From Actinomycetes bacterium (lineage in GTDB: Bacteria; Actinomycetota; Acidimicrobiia; Acidimicrobiales; Ilumatobacteraceae), in contig JANYKS010000084.1 of the NCBI GenBank assembly GCA_025358125.1, positions 1 through 61,372 of the forward strand: a stretch of 61,372 bases of DNA, written 5' to 3'. Of this stretch, positions 1-8,466 are shown in pieces. Numbering within the stretch: position 1 is the stretch's first letter; every line of letters starts with the position of its first letter. The notes under the pieces were generated by a model. That model saw only the letters and a list, made by a program, of their open reading frames with translations, was not told where the DNA came from and did not search any database. The translations under genes were made by a program, and so were the position numbers.

Positions 1-513
1 CAGCACGGTCGCGTCCACCCGGTGCCGGGCCTGCGGCGCTTCGACGGGCGCATCGTCGAGACTGTCGACGGCGCCCGCCACGACGTCGACACGATCTTGT
101 GGGCGACGGGCTTCGAGGCCGCGCTGCCGTTCCTTCCCGACGCGCTCATCGTTCGACGAGACGGCATTCCGCTGCGCGTCGCCGGCTGCATCCTTCCGGC
201 CGGCGGACCGGCTCGTCTGTATTTCGTCGGGTTATGTGCGCCGCGAGGCCCACAGCTGCCGGTGTACAGCGACCAATCGGTCGTCATCGTCGACATGCTC
301 GAACAACAGGAGCGGATGCAGACGCCGCTGGCCGACACGTTCAGCGCGACGGACGAGCCGGAGGGCCGGATCGATATCGTCCGCTCGATCTGGAACGATC
401 AGATGGCCGCGACTCGCAAGCGTCTCGGAGAACTCGCGAGATTGAATCCACCAGCGGCGAATCCACCAGCGGCGACGCCAAGCAAGTCCGCACCGTTTGC
501 GGCGCAGCGGTGA
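1..513 (+). CDS. Flavin-containing monooxygenase, C-terminal part (5' end outside window)
   Basis: The frame is open from the first base, so the gene begins upstream; about 170 residues are visible. The stretch DTILWATGFEAALPFLPD is the C-terminal ATG motif region of FMO/Baeyer-Villiger type flavoprotein monooxygenases, where a conserved Ala-Thr-Gly links the FAD and NADPH domains. A Leu-Tyr-Phe-Val-Gly segment follows, as in this family, then a helical tail rich in Arg and Ala. These enzymes use FAD and NADPH to oxygenate small organic substrates; the substrate cannot be told here. The stop overlaps the GTG start of the next dehydrogenase (GTGA), so the two are probably translationally coupled. 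Family assignment is fairly secure, but neither the FAD nor the NADPH Rossmann motif is in view. Confidence 0.72.
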   Translation, partial: QHGRVHPVPGLRRFDGRIVETVDGARHDVDTILWATGFEAALPFLPDALIVRRDGIPLRVAGCILPAGGPARLYFVGLCAPRGPQLPVYSDQSVVIVDMLEQQERMQTPLADTFSATDEPEGRIDIVRSIWNDQMAATRKRLGELARLNPPAANPPAATPSKSAPFAAQR

Positions 514-1238
514 GCCGCGTCGCGATCATCACCGGTGCTGCCAAGGGGCTCGGTTACGCCTGCGCCGAGCGGCTCGCCCGCGACGGCACCTCGCTGATGT
601 TGATCGATGTGGATCAGGCAAGCCTCGCGGCGGCAGCCGCCCAGCTCGGATCGGCCGGCGCCGTGGTCTGCACCGCGCTTGCCGACATCCGCAGCCAGGA
701 CGCGTGCAGGGGTGCGGTGGCCGCTGCGGTCGAACGCTTCGGGCGCCTCGATGTGCTCGTCAACTCCGCTGGCGTCTACCCGCGCCGGCCGGTGCTGGAG
801 ATCACCGCCGAGGACTGGCGGTTCGTGTTCGAGGTCAACGTGCTCGGCACCTACTTCATGATGGTCGAGGCCATCGCGGCGATGCGCACGAGCGGGCATG
901 GCCACATCGTCAACGTTTCCTCGATCGACGGTTTCAAAGCCCACCCGGCGAACGCTCACTACGCAGCGACGAAGGCAGCGGTGATCAGCCTGACCCGTTC
1001 GCTCGCGCTCGAAGTTGCGCCGCTCGGGATTCTCGTCAACTCGGTCGCCCCGGGTCCGATGGCGACCGAGGCCGCCAAGCTGACCGATTGGTACGAGCCA
1101 ATGGTGGCGGCGTTGCCGACGCGTCAACCGATCGAGCCGAGCGAGATCGCCAATCTCGTGGCCTATCTCAGCCACCCCGACAACATCAGCATCGCCGGCG
1201 AGAACATCGTCGTCAGCGGCGCCGGTGTGATCGTCTGA
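510..1238 (+). CDS. Short-chain dehydrogenase/reductase (SDR)
   Basis: A classical SDR of 242 residues. The cofactor motif TGAAKGLG lies at residues 9-16, the structural NSAG at 85-88 (N-N-A-G in most relatives), and the catalytic Ser138, Tyr151 and Lys155 sit in NVSSID and YAATK. The PG motif follows in VAPGPMATE. An acidic residue after the second strand (LIDVD) suggests NAD(H) over NADP(H). The GTG start at 510 is chosen because it begins the SDR domain directly and overlaps the monooxygenase stop; the open frame runs further upstream only as a shadow. Neighbouring oxygenase and second SDR suggest oxidation of an alcohol made in the same catabolic route. The substrate is unknown. Confidence 0.88.
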   Translation: MSRVAIITGAAKGLGYACAERLARDGTSLMLIDVDQASLAAAAAQLGSAGAVVCTALADIRSQDACRGAVAAAVERFGRLDVLVNSAGVYPRRPVLEITAEDWRFVFEVNVLGTYFMMVEAIAAMRTSGHGHIVNVSSIDGFKAHPANAHYAATKAAVISLTRSLALEVAPLGILVNSVAPGPMATEAAKLTDWYEPMVAALPTRQPIEPSEIANLVAYLSHPDNISIAGENIVVSGAGVIV

Positions 1239-1252
1239 AACGGATCGATACC

Positions 1253-2017
1253 ATGGACTTCAACACCGCGCTGGTCACGGGAGCCTCCCGGGGTATCGGT
1301 CAAGCAATCGTGCGTAAGTTCCGGGCGCGCGGGATGCACGTGCACGCGGTGGCCCTCGCTGATCAGTCCCTGATCGACATGGCAGCCGAGACCGGCGCGG
1401 TACCGCACGGGCTCGATCTGCGCGACACGGGCGCGCTGGCCGCGCTCGTCGAGGGGCTCGACATCGATGTGCTCGTCAACAACGCCGGCGTCCTGCCCCA
1501 GCTGCAGCCGTTCGCGGCGAGCACCCCCTCGACGATCGACGCGCTGATCGATGTCAACCTGCGCGCAGCGCTCCACGTCACCAGCCTCGTGCTGCCCGGC
1601 ATGATCGCCAGGGATCGGGGCCACATCTTCTTCATGGGTTCGATCGCCGGCAAGCACCCGACACCGAACACCGCGACCTACGGCGCAACCAAAGCCGCCC
1701 TGCATGCATTCGCAGAGGGTCTGCGCTGCGACCTGCTCGGATCGTCGGTGCGCGTCACCGTCCTGATGCCGGGGCGGGTGCAGACGAGGCTCTACGACGA
1801 CATCTTCGGTGGCCACGACAAGGCCTCCGAGGCCCTCTACGACGACTTCGAAGCGATCCAGCCGGGCGACATCGCGACGGTGATCGCGAATGCGATGGAC
1901 CTCCCGGCCCACGTCGATCTGACCACGATCGAGGTCCTTCCGACCCGTCAGACCTTCGGCGGCAGTCAGATCGCACGGAGACGGGAGTCAGCCGGTTCGG
2001 CCGCAGAGCCAACCTGA
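1253..2017 (+). CDS. Second short-chain dehydrogenase/reductase
   Basis: A 254-residue SDR 14 bases after the previous one. TGASRGIG is at residues 9-16, NNAG at 76-79, and the catalytic set is Ser130, Tyr143 and Lys147 (YGATK). The region after the active site (MPGRVQTRLYDDIF) and the C-terminal part (IATVIANAMDLPAHVDLTTI) resemble the NADP-dependent YdfG/serine 3-dehydrogenase branch of the family, which ends with a helix and a 'T-IEVLPTRQ' strand. The ATG at 1253 starts right at the Rossmann fold; an open frame extends far upstream inside the preceding gene and is disregarded. Likely reduces or oxidises a hydroxy acid or aldehyde in the same pathway as its neighbours; substrate not inferable. 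Confidence 0.87.
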   Translation: MDFNTALVTGASRGIGQAIVRKFRARGMHVHAVALADQSLIDMAAETGAVPHGLDLRDTGALAALVEGLDIDVLVNNAGVLPQLQPFAASTPSTIDALIDVNLRAALHVTSLVLPGMIARDRGHIFFMGSIAGKHPTPNTATYGATKAALHAFAEGLRCDLLGSSVRVTVLMPGRVQTRLYDDIFGGHDKASEALYDDFEAIQPGDIATVIANAMDLPAHVDLTTIEVLPTRQTFGGSQIARRRESAGSAAEPT

Positions 2018-2229
2018 AGTTGCCCGGTTGGCGGGATTTGGGGCCTGATGTAACGCCGAGGCAGTAGGGCTGCCGCGGCGTGACATCAAGCGATGGCGTG
2101 AACCCGCGGCAAGGTGGTTCTGGTGCGCGTTCTGGCTGAGGGCCTCGGTGACGAGCCGAGAGTAGAGTTGGCGGCCGGCTGGGTGACGACGAATGCTCAG
2201 GACAGCAAGTCCGACGGAGAGGATTCCGA
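2018..2229 (+). promoter_or_regulatory. Intergenic region before the enolase-superfamily gene
   Basis: These 212 bases hold no convincing coding frame. The segment at 2214-2222 contains GGAGAGG, a plausible ribosome binding site 7 bases before the ATG at 2230. No clear promoter hexamers or operator palindrome stand out. The spacing suggests that the dehydratase has its own promoter instead of being read only from the SDR genes. Confidence 0.35.
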
Positions 2230-3351
2230 ATGAAGATTGCCCGTGTCGAGGTCTTCGACTTCGAACTGACATACGTGCATGGTGACTATGTGATGTCTGG
2301 AGGGCGGATCAACCGATCGCTCGCCTCCACGATCGTGCGGGTGAGCACCGATACCGGCATCGAGGGTTGGGGTGAGGTCTGCCCGCTCGGCACCACCTAT
2401 CTCGCGTCACACGTCGGAGGTGCACGCGCTGCGCTCGCAGTGCTTGCGCCAGCCGTCGTCGGGCTGGATCCGACGAACCTCGCAGCCGTGAACGACGCGA
2501 TGGACGAAGCGCTGATGGGCCACGAGTACGCGAAGAGCCCGATCGACGTCGCCTGCTGGGATGTGACCGGGCGAGCGCTCGGCGTGAGCGTGACCACGTT
2601 GCTCGGGGGCCTGCGTCAGGAGCGCTTCCCGCTGTACATCGCCGTGCCGTTCGGCTCACCGGAGGAGATGACGGAGTACGTCCTCGCCCGCCGCGCCGAA
2701 GGCATCCACCGCTTTCAGCTGAAGGTCGGCGGTGACCCGGCTGTCGACGGCGCGCGTGCCCGCCAGGTCGTCGAGGCAACAGGACCCGAGGATCTCGTCG
2801 TCGCCGACGCCAACTGCGGCTGGCGGCTCAACGACGCGATCATGGCGGCGAGGTTGATGGAAGGTCTCCCGCGGCTCTACCTCGAGCAGCCGTGCCCGAC
2901 GATGGAGGAGTGCATCGAGGTCCGCAAGCGCACGACTTTGCCGATGGTCTACGACGAGGTCGTGCACGACGTGCCCACGTTGTTGCGCGCTGTGCGCGAT
3001 GGTGGAGCCGGTGCGTTCAACCTCAAGGTCTCCAAGGTCGGCGGGTTGACCAAGGCCAAGCTGATGCGTGATCTCGCCCAGGATCTCGGCATCCAGGTGA
3101 CGATCGAGGACACATGGGGTGGCGACATCGTGTCGGCGACGTCGGCTCATCTCGCCGCGAGCACCCGCGCCGATGCACTGCTCACCGTGTCGTTCATGAA
3201 CGACTGGACCAACGAGCACGTCGCCGGCTACCAGCCCCGCAGCGTGAAGGGCTTCGGAACGGCCCCGACCGGACCTGGCCTCGGGATCACGGTGGACCCC
3301 AGCCGACTCGGCGAGCCCCTCATAACGGCGGTCGGTCGGCCGGGCGGCTGA
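2230..3351 (+). CDS. Enolase-superfamily (mandelate racemase/muconate lactonizing type) enzyme, possibly cis-3-hydroxyproline dehydratase-like
   Basis: A 373-residue protein with the N-terminal capping domain (1-130) and C-terminal barrel of the MR/MLE group. Visible active-site residues are Lys165 in FQLKVGG, metal ligands Asp193 (VADANCGW), Glu219 (YLEQP) and Asp242 (YDEV), and Lys266/Lys269 in NLKVSKVGG, followed by EDTWGGDI. A lysine on each side of the barrel is typical of racemases and of the cis-3-hydroxy-L-proline dehydratase / proline betaine epimerase branch, whose sequences this most resembles. The reaction would start with proton removal alpha to a carboxylate held by Mg2+. A ribosome binding site GGAGAGG precedes the ATG. 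It faces a complete amino acid type ABC importer, which fits an amino acid derivative as substrate, but the exact substrate is an inference. Confidence 0.8.
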   Translation: MKIARVEVFDFELTYVHGDYVMSGGRINRSLASTIVRVSTDTGIEGWGEVCPLGTTYLASHVGGARAALAVLAPAVVGLDPTNLAAVNDAMDEALMGHEYAKSPIDVACWDVTGRALGVSVTTLLGGLRQERFPLYIAVPFGSPEEMTEYVLARRAEGIHRFQLKVGGDPAVDGARARQVVEATGPEDLVVADANCGWRLNDAIMAARLMEGLPRLYLEQPCPTMEECIEVRKRTTLPMVYDEVVHDVPTLLRAVRDGGAGAFNLKVSKVGGLTKAKLMRDLAQDLGIQVTIEDTWGGDIVSATSAHLAASTRADALLTVSFMNDWTNEHVAGYQPRSVKGFGTAPTGPGLGITVDPSRLGEPLITAVGRPGG

Positions 3352-3365
3352 GGCGCCGCGACGAT

Positions 3366-3389
3366 GCCGGCCCCCGCGGGGAGACCGGC
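3366..3389. terminator. Hairpin between convergent genes, possible terminator
   Basis: GCCGG at 3366-3370 pairs with CCGGC at 3385-3389 and encloses CCCCGCGGGG, a self-complementary core. It lies in the 62-base gap between the stop codons of two convergent genes, where a bidirectional terminator is expected. There is no T-run on either side, so intrinsic termination is uncertain. Confidence 0.3.
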
Positions 3390-3413
3390 AACGGATCATT
3401 GCCAGCGCCGTGA

Positions 3414-4877
3414 TCAGCTCTCGTATTCGGTGTCTTCCTTGCCGATCTCGGTGAAGGTCTTCGACGCCTCATTCCACTGCAGCACGGTGAGCGACTGGAA
3501 CGTGAAGCCGTCCTTTTCGCCGTTCATCTTGTACTTGGTGCCTTCCCGGGCGAGCGACGGGACGTATTCCAGGTCGCGGGCCGCCTCGATGATCGACTTG
3601 CGGCTGAGCGTGCCTGATATTTGGGCGGCGATGAGGATCTTCACCGTTGACTCGGCGATGCTCCAGCCGACGCCGGTGGTGCCGAGGTCACCCTTGAGCC
3701 CGGCTGCGTTGTAGGTGTCGGTGAACAACTTCACACCAGGCAGAGCGGCGAACTTTGGATCCGCCGGGTCGACCAGGTTGCCGGATGTGTAGACGCCGTC
3801 ACCGGCGCCGGCAGCGAGCAGCGAGATCAGTAGGCGGGAGGCGCAGGTGTTGGTCAGGAACACGACTGGCTTCCAGTCTGGGTTGGCGGCCTTGGCATTG
3901 ACCAGTTCCTTCAAGAACGTCGGGCACTGGGTACCGAGCGGAACGGCCATCACGGCCATCGGCTTGGCGCTGGCGAGCGCTCCGATCTGGTTGGTCGGCG
4001 GCGTCTGGTCGGTCGGCTCGATGGTCTTCTCGACGACGATCTTCAGGCCGGCGTCCTTCGCGGCCGCCTTGAACGCGTCGGCGTACGTCTTGCCGAACTC
4101 GCTGTTCACCGTGAACATTCCAACGGTGCCACCGTCGCCGATGAGACCCTTCAACGATTTGGCGTAGATCTTGGCCTCGATGTCGTACGGCACCAGCGCG
4201 CCGGTGGTCCACGGGAACTCCTTGGCGTTACCCCATTCCGGAGCACCGGTGAGGTTCAGCAACTGGGGGATGCACTCCTGGTTCAACGTGTCGCGGACGG
4301 CGAGGTTGTTCGGTGTACCGATGATGCCCGAGAAGATGTTGACGCCGCCGTCGATCAACGACGAGACCACACCGGGGGTCTGGGTTGCGTCGTACTGATC
4401 GTCGCGGATGTCGGTCTTGAGGGTGATGCCAGGAACCAGCTTCTGGTCGTTGGCGTACTTGATGTACAACTCGAAGCCGTCCTTCACCGGGGCGAAGGCC
4501 ACCGCAGGGGTGCCGGACAACGGCTGGGCGGACCCGATCGTGAGCGTGCCAGCGATCGGCGCCGACGCCACCGCGGGATCTGGGCAGTTGTCGGTTTTCA
4601 CGGTCCACCCCGCCGACGATGTGCCGGTCGCTGCTGTCGTGGTGTCGGAGACTCCGGTTGTTGCGGTGCTGCTCGCCGTGGTAGAGCCGGCGGTCGAGGT
4701 GGCCGGAGCCGCGGTGGTGCCGCCAGAACCACCACCAGCAGTCGTGGCAGTCGTGCCAGGAGTACCAGGAGTCGAGGCCTTCGTCGTCGTGGGCCCCTTG
4801 CTGTCGCTGCCGCAGGCGACCAACAGCAACGCGCCAACAGCGGCGAGTGCTACGAAGTGCTTGCCCTGTCGAATCAT
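3414..4877 (-). CDS. Branched-chain amino acid type ABC transporter substrate-binding lipoprotein (LivK-like)
   Basis: A 487-residue exported protein. It starts with a short basic N-terminus, a hydrophobic stretch and the lipobox LLLVACGS, so it should be anchored outside the membrane by a lipidated Cys. A Thr/Ser/Gly/Ala-rich linker of roughly 80 residues follows, then a periplasmic-binding type-I domain of the Leu/Ile/Val family (LTIGSAQPLSG, then DIRDDQYDA and INIFSG-like segments). The ATG at 4877 has GGGAG 7 bases upstream; an in-frame TTG at 4895 would overlap livM and lacks a ribosome site. It is the last gene of the liv operon, 14 bases after livM. The ligand could be an amino acid, amide or related small molecule. 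The long linker is typical of actinobacterial versions. Confidence 0.9.
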   Translation of the reverse strand: MIRQGKHFVALAAVGALLLVACGSDSKGPTTTKASTPGTPGTTATTAGGGSGGTTAAPATSTAGSTTASSTATTGVSDTTTAATGTSSAGWTVKTDNCPDPAVASAPIAGTLTIGSAQPLSGTPAVAFAPVKDGFELYIKYANDQKLVPGITLKTDIRDDQYDATQTPGVVSSLIDGGVNIFSGIIGTPNNLAVRDTLNQECIPQLLNLTGAPEWGNAKEFPWTTGALVPYDIEAKIYAKSLKGLIGDGGTVGMFTVNSEFGKTYADAFKAAAKDAGLKIVVEKTIEPTDQTPPTNQIGALASAKPMAVMAVPLGTQCPTFLKELVNAKAANPDWKPVVFLTNTCASRLLISLLAAGAGDGVYTSGNLVDPADPKFAALPGVKLFTDTYNAAGLKGDLGTTGVGWSIAESTVKILIAAQISGTLSRKSIIEAARDLEYVPSLAREGTKYKMNGEKDGFTFQSLTVLQWNEASKTFTEIGKEDTEYES

Positions 4878-4891
4878 TGTGTAACTCCCCT

Positions 4892-6007
4892 TCAATCCTG
4901 TGCCGAGCTCTCGGCAGCGGTGGCATCCGAGGTGTGCTCGATGAGTTCTGGTGAGGCCACGGCTTGTTTGAGCGGGCGTGGTGTGACGACGAACACTCTA
5001 CGCACTTGGTCCTTGATGAACCCCACCAGTCCGAATGGTGCGATGAAGACGAAGATGATCACGATCGTGCCGAGCAGGAACGACGCGACGGGTCCCTTGC
5101 TGATCGGCCCCGGCAGCCAGTGCCACGTCGGAGCGTGGGTCTTGAGGTAGTCGTCGACGAAGTAGTAGACGAACGCGCCGACGATCGGACCGGCGAGCGT
5201 TGCCGCTCCGCCGAGGAACAGCGCGAGCAGATACTTGATCGAGTTCAAGATCGTGAACGAATTCTCGTCGAGCCGGTCCAGGCGGGCAGCGGTCAGCCAT
5301 CCCGATGCGCCGGCGATCGCGGCCGAGATGCCGAACGTGACGGTCTTGGTGAACTTGAGGTTGACGCCCATCACGGCTGCTGCGGTTTCGTTGTCGCGCA
5401 CGGCCACGAGCGCACGACCGATACGGCTCTTGCGGAGGTTGCGGACGATCACGTACGCCAGCACGAGGATCACGACGGCCAGCCAGTACAGGAACACCGC
5501 ACGGTCCGGGCGGCTGTTGGTGAGCCCGGTCCATGTCGGCGGCTGGAGCTTGGTGCCCTTGAGTGTCGAGGCCTTGACCTTCTTGTCGAGGAACTTCGCG
5601 GCGATGGTCGGCCACACGAATGCAACCGCCAGCGTGACGAGCGCGAGGTACGGGCCCTTGAGGCGCAGCGCGGGGAGACCGAGCGCGAGGCCGAGGACGA
5701 AACAGAGGACGAGTCCGACCGCGAGCGAGACGTACGGGTTCCATCGCCAGAAGTTCACGGAGTAGCCGGCGGTAAAAGCGGCCAGACCGGCGAAGGTCGA
5801 GTGACCGATCGAGATCTGGCCGTTGAAGCCGAGCAACAGGTTGAGCGCGACGGCCGCGACGGCCAACGTGCACGCTTCGGTGATGTTGCCGAGCGTCGAC
5901 GGTTTGGCGCTGGACGCGATGTACAGCGCCAACGCTGCCAGGACGGCAACGGCGAGAATTCTCGCGAGCCAATGCGGTGGGCTTGATTCCTTGATCGCGG
6001 TCGGCAT
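4892..6007 (-). CDS. livM: Branched-chain amino acid ABC transporter permease LivM
   Basis: A 371-residue multi-spanning inner-membrane protein with about nine to ten hydrophobic helices. LNLLLGFNGQISIGHSTF near residues 57-74 is the signature of the LivM branch, and RNLRKSRIGRALVAVRDNE is the cytoplasmic EAA-like loop that contacts the ATPases. It forms the membrane channel with LivH. The gene begins 3 bases after the end of livH and is followed closely by the binding protein. A hydrophilic tail of about 35 residues rich in Ala, Thr and Asp follows the last helix. Assignment to the family is solid; the transported compound is unknown. Confidence 0.92.
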   Translation of the reverse strand: MPTAIKESSPPHWLARILAVAVLAALALYIASSAKPSTLGNITEACTLAVAAVALNLLLGFNGQISIGHSTFAGLAAFTAGYSVNFWRWNPYVSLAVGLVLCFVLGLALGLPALRLKGPYLALVTLAVAFVWPTIAAKFLDKKVKASTLKGTKLQPPTWTGLTNSRPDRAVFLYWLAVVILVLAYVIVRNLRKSRIGRALVAVRDNETAAAVMGVNLKFTKTVTFGISAAIAGASGWLTAARLDRLDENSFTILNSIKYLLALFLGGAATLAGPIVGAFVYYFVDDYLKTHAPTWHWLPGPISKGPVASFLLGTIVIIFVFIAPFGLVGFIKDQVRRVFVVTPRPLKQAVASPELIEHTSDATAAESSAQD

Positions 6008-6010
6008 GAC

Positions 6011-6931
6011 TTACACCCGTTCCACTCGTGAGCTGCCGAACAGCCCGGCGGGTCGGACCAGCAAGACCACCAGGATGATGAGGAAGGCAACGGCGACCGA
6101 TGTGTCGGCTCCGACATAGGAGCTGGCCCACCAGTCCTTCGGGTAGTTGGACACGAGGCTCTCCACGACGCCGAGCGACAGGCCCCCGACCACGGCGCCG
6201 AGCGGGCTGTCGAGCCCGCCGAGGGTGGCAGCCGCCGAAGCGAGAAGGAACACCCCGAACATCGTTGCGAGGTTGACGTTGGTGTTGATGCCGGCGACGA
6301 GCGCACCGCCGATCGCCCCGATCAACGCCGAGATACCCCAGCTCAGCATCAGGATCCGGGTGGTGGAAACCCCCGACAGCTTGGCCGAGTCGGGGTTGTT
6401 GGCGACCATCCGCATCGCCAGCCCGACCTTGGTCTTTTGGAACAGCGCGAACAGGATGCCGGTGATGGCGAGCACACTCGCGAGTACGCCGACGTTCTCG
6501 TAGCGCCAGATGGCATCACCGGGCAGGCGGAAGAAGTCGTTTGGTTTGTTGGGGAAGAGGGTGCCGAACGGCAGGCCTGTGCCGGCGCCCTGGAACAGCA
6601 GCCCGGAGAGCGAGTTCAGCGCTTGGAACAAGCCGATGGTCACCACGACGACGGCGAACGGTGATTTCTTGCCCGCCGGTCTGATCAGCCCGAACTCGAT
6701 GACGCCACCTCCGACGAACGCGAGCGCGGCGGCGAGCGTGATCGCGAACAACAGCGGTACACCGTGGTCATGGATCCACCACGCCCCGAACGTGGCGAAT
6801 AGCGCCATCTCGCCCTGGGCGAAGTTGAGGTGTCCGGTGCCGCGATAGATGACCACGAGACCGAGGGCGATGAGCGAGTAGATGGACCCTTTGGCGAGAC
6901 CGTTCAGGATGTATTGCAGAAGCTGGCCCAT
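6011..6931 (-). CDS. livH: Branched-chain amino acid ABC transporter permease LivH
   Basis: A 306-residue integral membrane protein. The N-terminus MGQLLQYILNGLAKGS and GLVVIYRGTGHLNFAQGEMA (GNYNFAQGE-like motif) mark the LivH branch; VGLAMRMVANNPDSAKLSG is the ATPase-contact loop. About eight membrane helices are visible. The ATG at 6931 has GGAGGAG upstream with normal spacing, and is preferred to an upstream in-frame start that would add 30 polar residues and overlap livF. It pairs with LivM as the second membrane subunit of the importer. Confidence 0.92.
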   Translation of the reverse strand: MGQLLQYILNGLAKGSIYSLIALGLVVIYRGTGHLNFAQGEMALFATFGAWWIHDHGVPLLFAITLAAALAFVGGGVIEFGLIRPAGKKSPFAVVVVTIGLFQALNSLSGLLFQGAGTGLPFGTLFPNKPNDFFRLPGDAIWRYENVGVLASVLAITGILFALFQKTKVGLAMRMVANNPDSAKLSGVSTTRILMLSWGISALIGAIGGALVAGINTNVNLATMFGVFLLASAAATLGGLDSPLGAVVGGLSLGVVESLVSNYPKDWWASSYVGADTSVAVAFLIILVVLLVRPAGLFGSSRVERV

Positions 6932-6953
6932 GTGTTCTCCTCCGATTTCCTCG

Positions 6954-7664
6954 TCAGTACCCGAGGTAGGCCTTGCGGACGGCGTCGTCGTTGGCGATTT
7001 CGTCTGCGGTTCCCGAGGCAACGATCGATCCGGTCTCCAACACGAACACGCTGTGAGCGATCTTCACGGCGAGGTTCGCGTTCTGCTCGACGACCAGGAT
7101 CGTCAAGCCGTTCTCGGTGTTCAGGCGCTGCAGGATTGCGAACAACTCTTGGGTGATGATCGGCGCCAGGCCGAGGCTCGGCTCATCGCACAGCAACAGC
7201 CTCGGTTTGCTCATCAGCGCTCTCGCGATCGCGAGCATCTGCTGCTCGCCACCGGACAGGCTGCCGGCTTTTTGCTCCCGCCGTTCGCTGAGGCGAGGGA
7301 ACACGTCGTACCACTCGCGCATGTCGGACTCGATGTGGATGCCCTTGTGGACATAGGCGCCGGCGCGAAGGTTGTCGGCCACGCTGAGATCGGTGAACGT
7401 TCCGCGGCCCTGTGGAACCTGGGCGATCCCCATCCGCACGATCTCGTGGGGGGGAGTCCTGGTGATCGGCTCGCCGTCGAAGACGATCGAGCCTTTGCGC
7501 TGGATCATGCCCGAGATGGCACGCATCGTGGTGGTCTTGCCGGCCCCGTTTGCACCGAGGATCACGGCGACTTCGCCCTCGTTGACCCGCATGTCGAAAC
7601 CGTGCAGCACCTGGACGGCCCCGTAGCCGGCACGGAGCGAGCGGACTTCCAACAGTGCGTTCAT
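6954..7664 (-). CDS. livF: Branched-chain amino acid ABC transporter ATP-binding protein LivF
   Basis: A 236-residue ATPase. Walker A GANGAGKTT is at about residues 37-45, the signature LSGGEQQMLAIARAL in the middle, Walker B LLLCDEPSLGLAP after it and the switch His in VVEQNANLAV. The Q-loop and the EQN/H-loop variant (EQNA in place of EHN) are typical of LivF. It overlaps livG by 4 bases (ATGA), so synthesis of the two ATPases is likely coupled. The open frame extends upstream in livG territory, but MNALLEVRSL is the natural start. It energises transport on the cytoplasmic side as a heterodimer with LivG. Confidence 0.93.
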   Translation of the reverse strand: MNALLEVRSLRAGYGAVQVLHGFDMRVNEGEVAVILGANGAGKTTTMRAISGMIQRKGSIVFDGEPITRTPPHEIVRMGIAQVPQGRGTFTDLSVADNLRAGAYVHKGIHIESDMREWYDVFPRLSERREQKAGSLSGGEQQMLAIARALMSKPRLLLCDEPSLGLAPIITQELFAILQRLNTENGLTILVVEQNANLAVKIAHSVFVLETGSIVASGTADEIANDDAVRKAYLGY

Positions 7665-8422
7665 GCCGACGTCCCGAGGTAGGCCGCGATGACGCGTTCG
7701 TTGTTCTGCACCTCGGCCGGTCGACCCTCGGCGATCTTTCGCCCGAACTCCATCGCGACCACCTTGTCCGAGATCCCCATCACCATCGCCATATGGTGCT
7801 CGACGAGCATGACCGACAATTTGAAGTCGTCGCGGACCCGCCTGATCGTCTCGCTCAATTCGTCGACCTCGCCGTGGGTCAGTCCTGACGCCGGCTCGTC
7901 CATCAGCAAGAAGGTGGGTCTGGCTGCAAGCGCACGGGCGATCTCGAGCCGCTTCAGGGTGCCGAACGGCAGCCCGGAAGCCGGGCGGAAGGCGAGGTGA
8001 TCGAGTTGCAGGCTGCGCAGTAGATCGCCGGCCTCGTCGCGCAGATCGCGCTCGGCCTTGGCCGTCCCGATCCGAAACGTGGATTTCATGAAGCCGCCCC
8101 TGCCCTGACTGTGGGCCCCGACCATCACGTTCTCGAGCAGGGTCATCGTCGGGAAGAGTGCGAGATTCTGAAACGTTCTGGCGATCCCGAGGCGGGCGAT
8201 GCCGTGGGCTTGCGCGGCGAGGAGGTCTTTGCCGTGGAACGAGACGCGCCCGCTCGTTGCGTCGTAGATCCGGCTGATGACGTTGAACATCGTGGTCTTG
8301 CCGGCGCCGTTTGGGCCGATCAAACCACAGATCTGACCCTCGTCGATCGTGAACGAAAGCCCGTCGAGCGCGACGATTCCACCGAAACGAACGGATACGT
8401 CCTGTACGTCGAGCATCGCCAT
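7661..8422 (-). CDS. livG: Branched-chain amino acid ABC transporter ATP-binding protein LivG
   Basis: A 253-residue ATPase and the first gene of the five-gene importer operon. Walker A is GPNGAGKTT, Walker B FLLMDEPASGLTH and the H-loop VEHHMAMVM. The extended region IARLGIARTFQNLALFPTMT is diagnostic of LivG. The signature motif region reads PFGTLKRLEIARALAA, with FGTLKR in place of LSGGQ, a common divergence in LivG-type ATPases (usually LPYGxQR). The ATG at 8422 has GGGAGAA upstream; an internal ATG two codons later is possible. No regulator gene is adjacent, so control of the operon is not visible. Confidence 0.92.
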   Translation of the reverse strand: MAMLDVQDVSVRFGGIVALDGLSFTIDEGQICGLIGPNGAGKTTMFNVISRIYDATSGRVSFHGKDLLAAQAHGIARLGIARTFQNLALFPTMTLLENVMVGAHSQGRGGFMKSTFRIGTAKAERDLRDEAGDLLRSLQLDHLAFRPASGLPFGTLKRLEIARALAARPTFLLMDEPASGLTHGEVDELSETIRRVRDDFKLSVMLVEHHMAMVMGISDKVVAMEFGRKIAEGRPAEVQNNERVIAAYLGTSA

Positions 8423-8466
8423 GGTTCTCCCATCCCCGATTGGATGCCACGTTAGCCCAGTCGTGA

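Noticed and set aside
3999..4884. Plus-strand frames opposite the LivK-like gene
   Set aside because: They arise from the Thr/Ala-rich linker read in reverse (Val/Ala-rich) and lack start signals.
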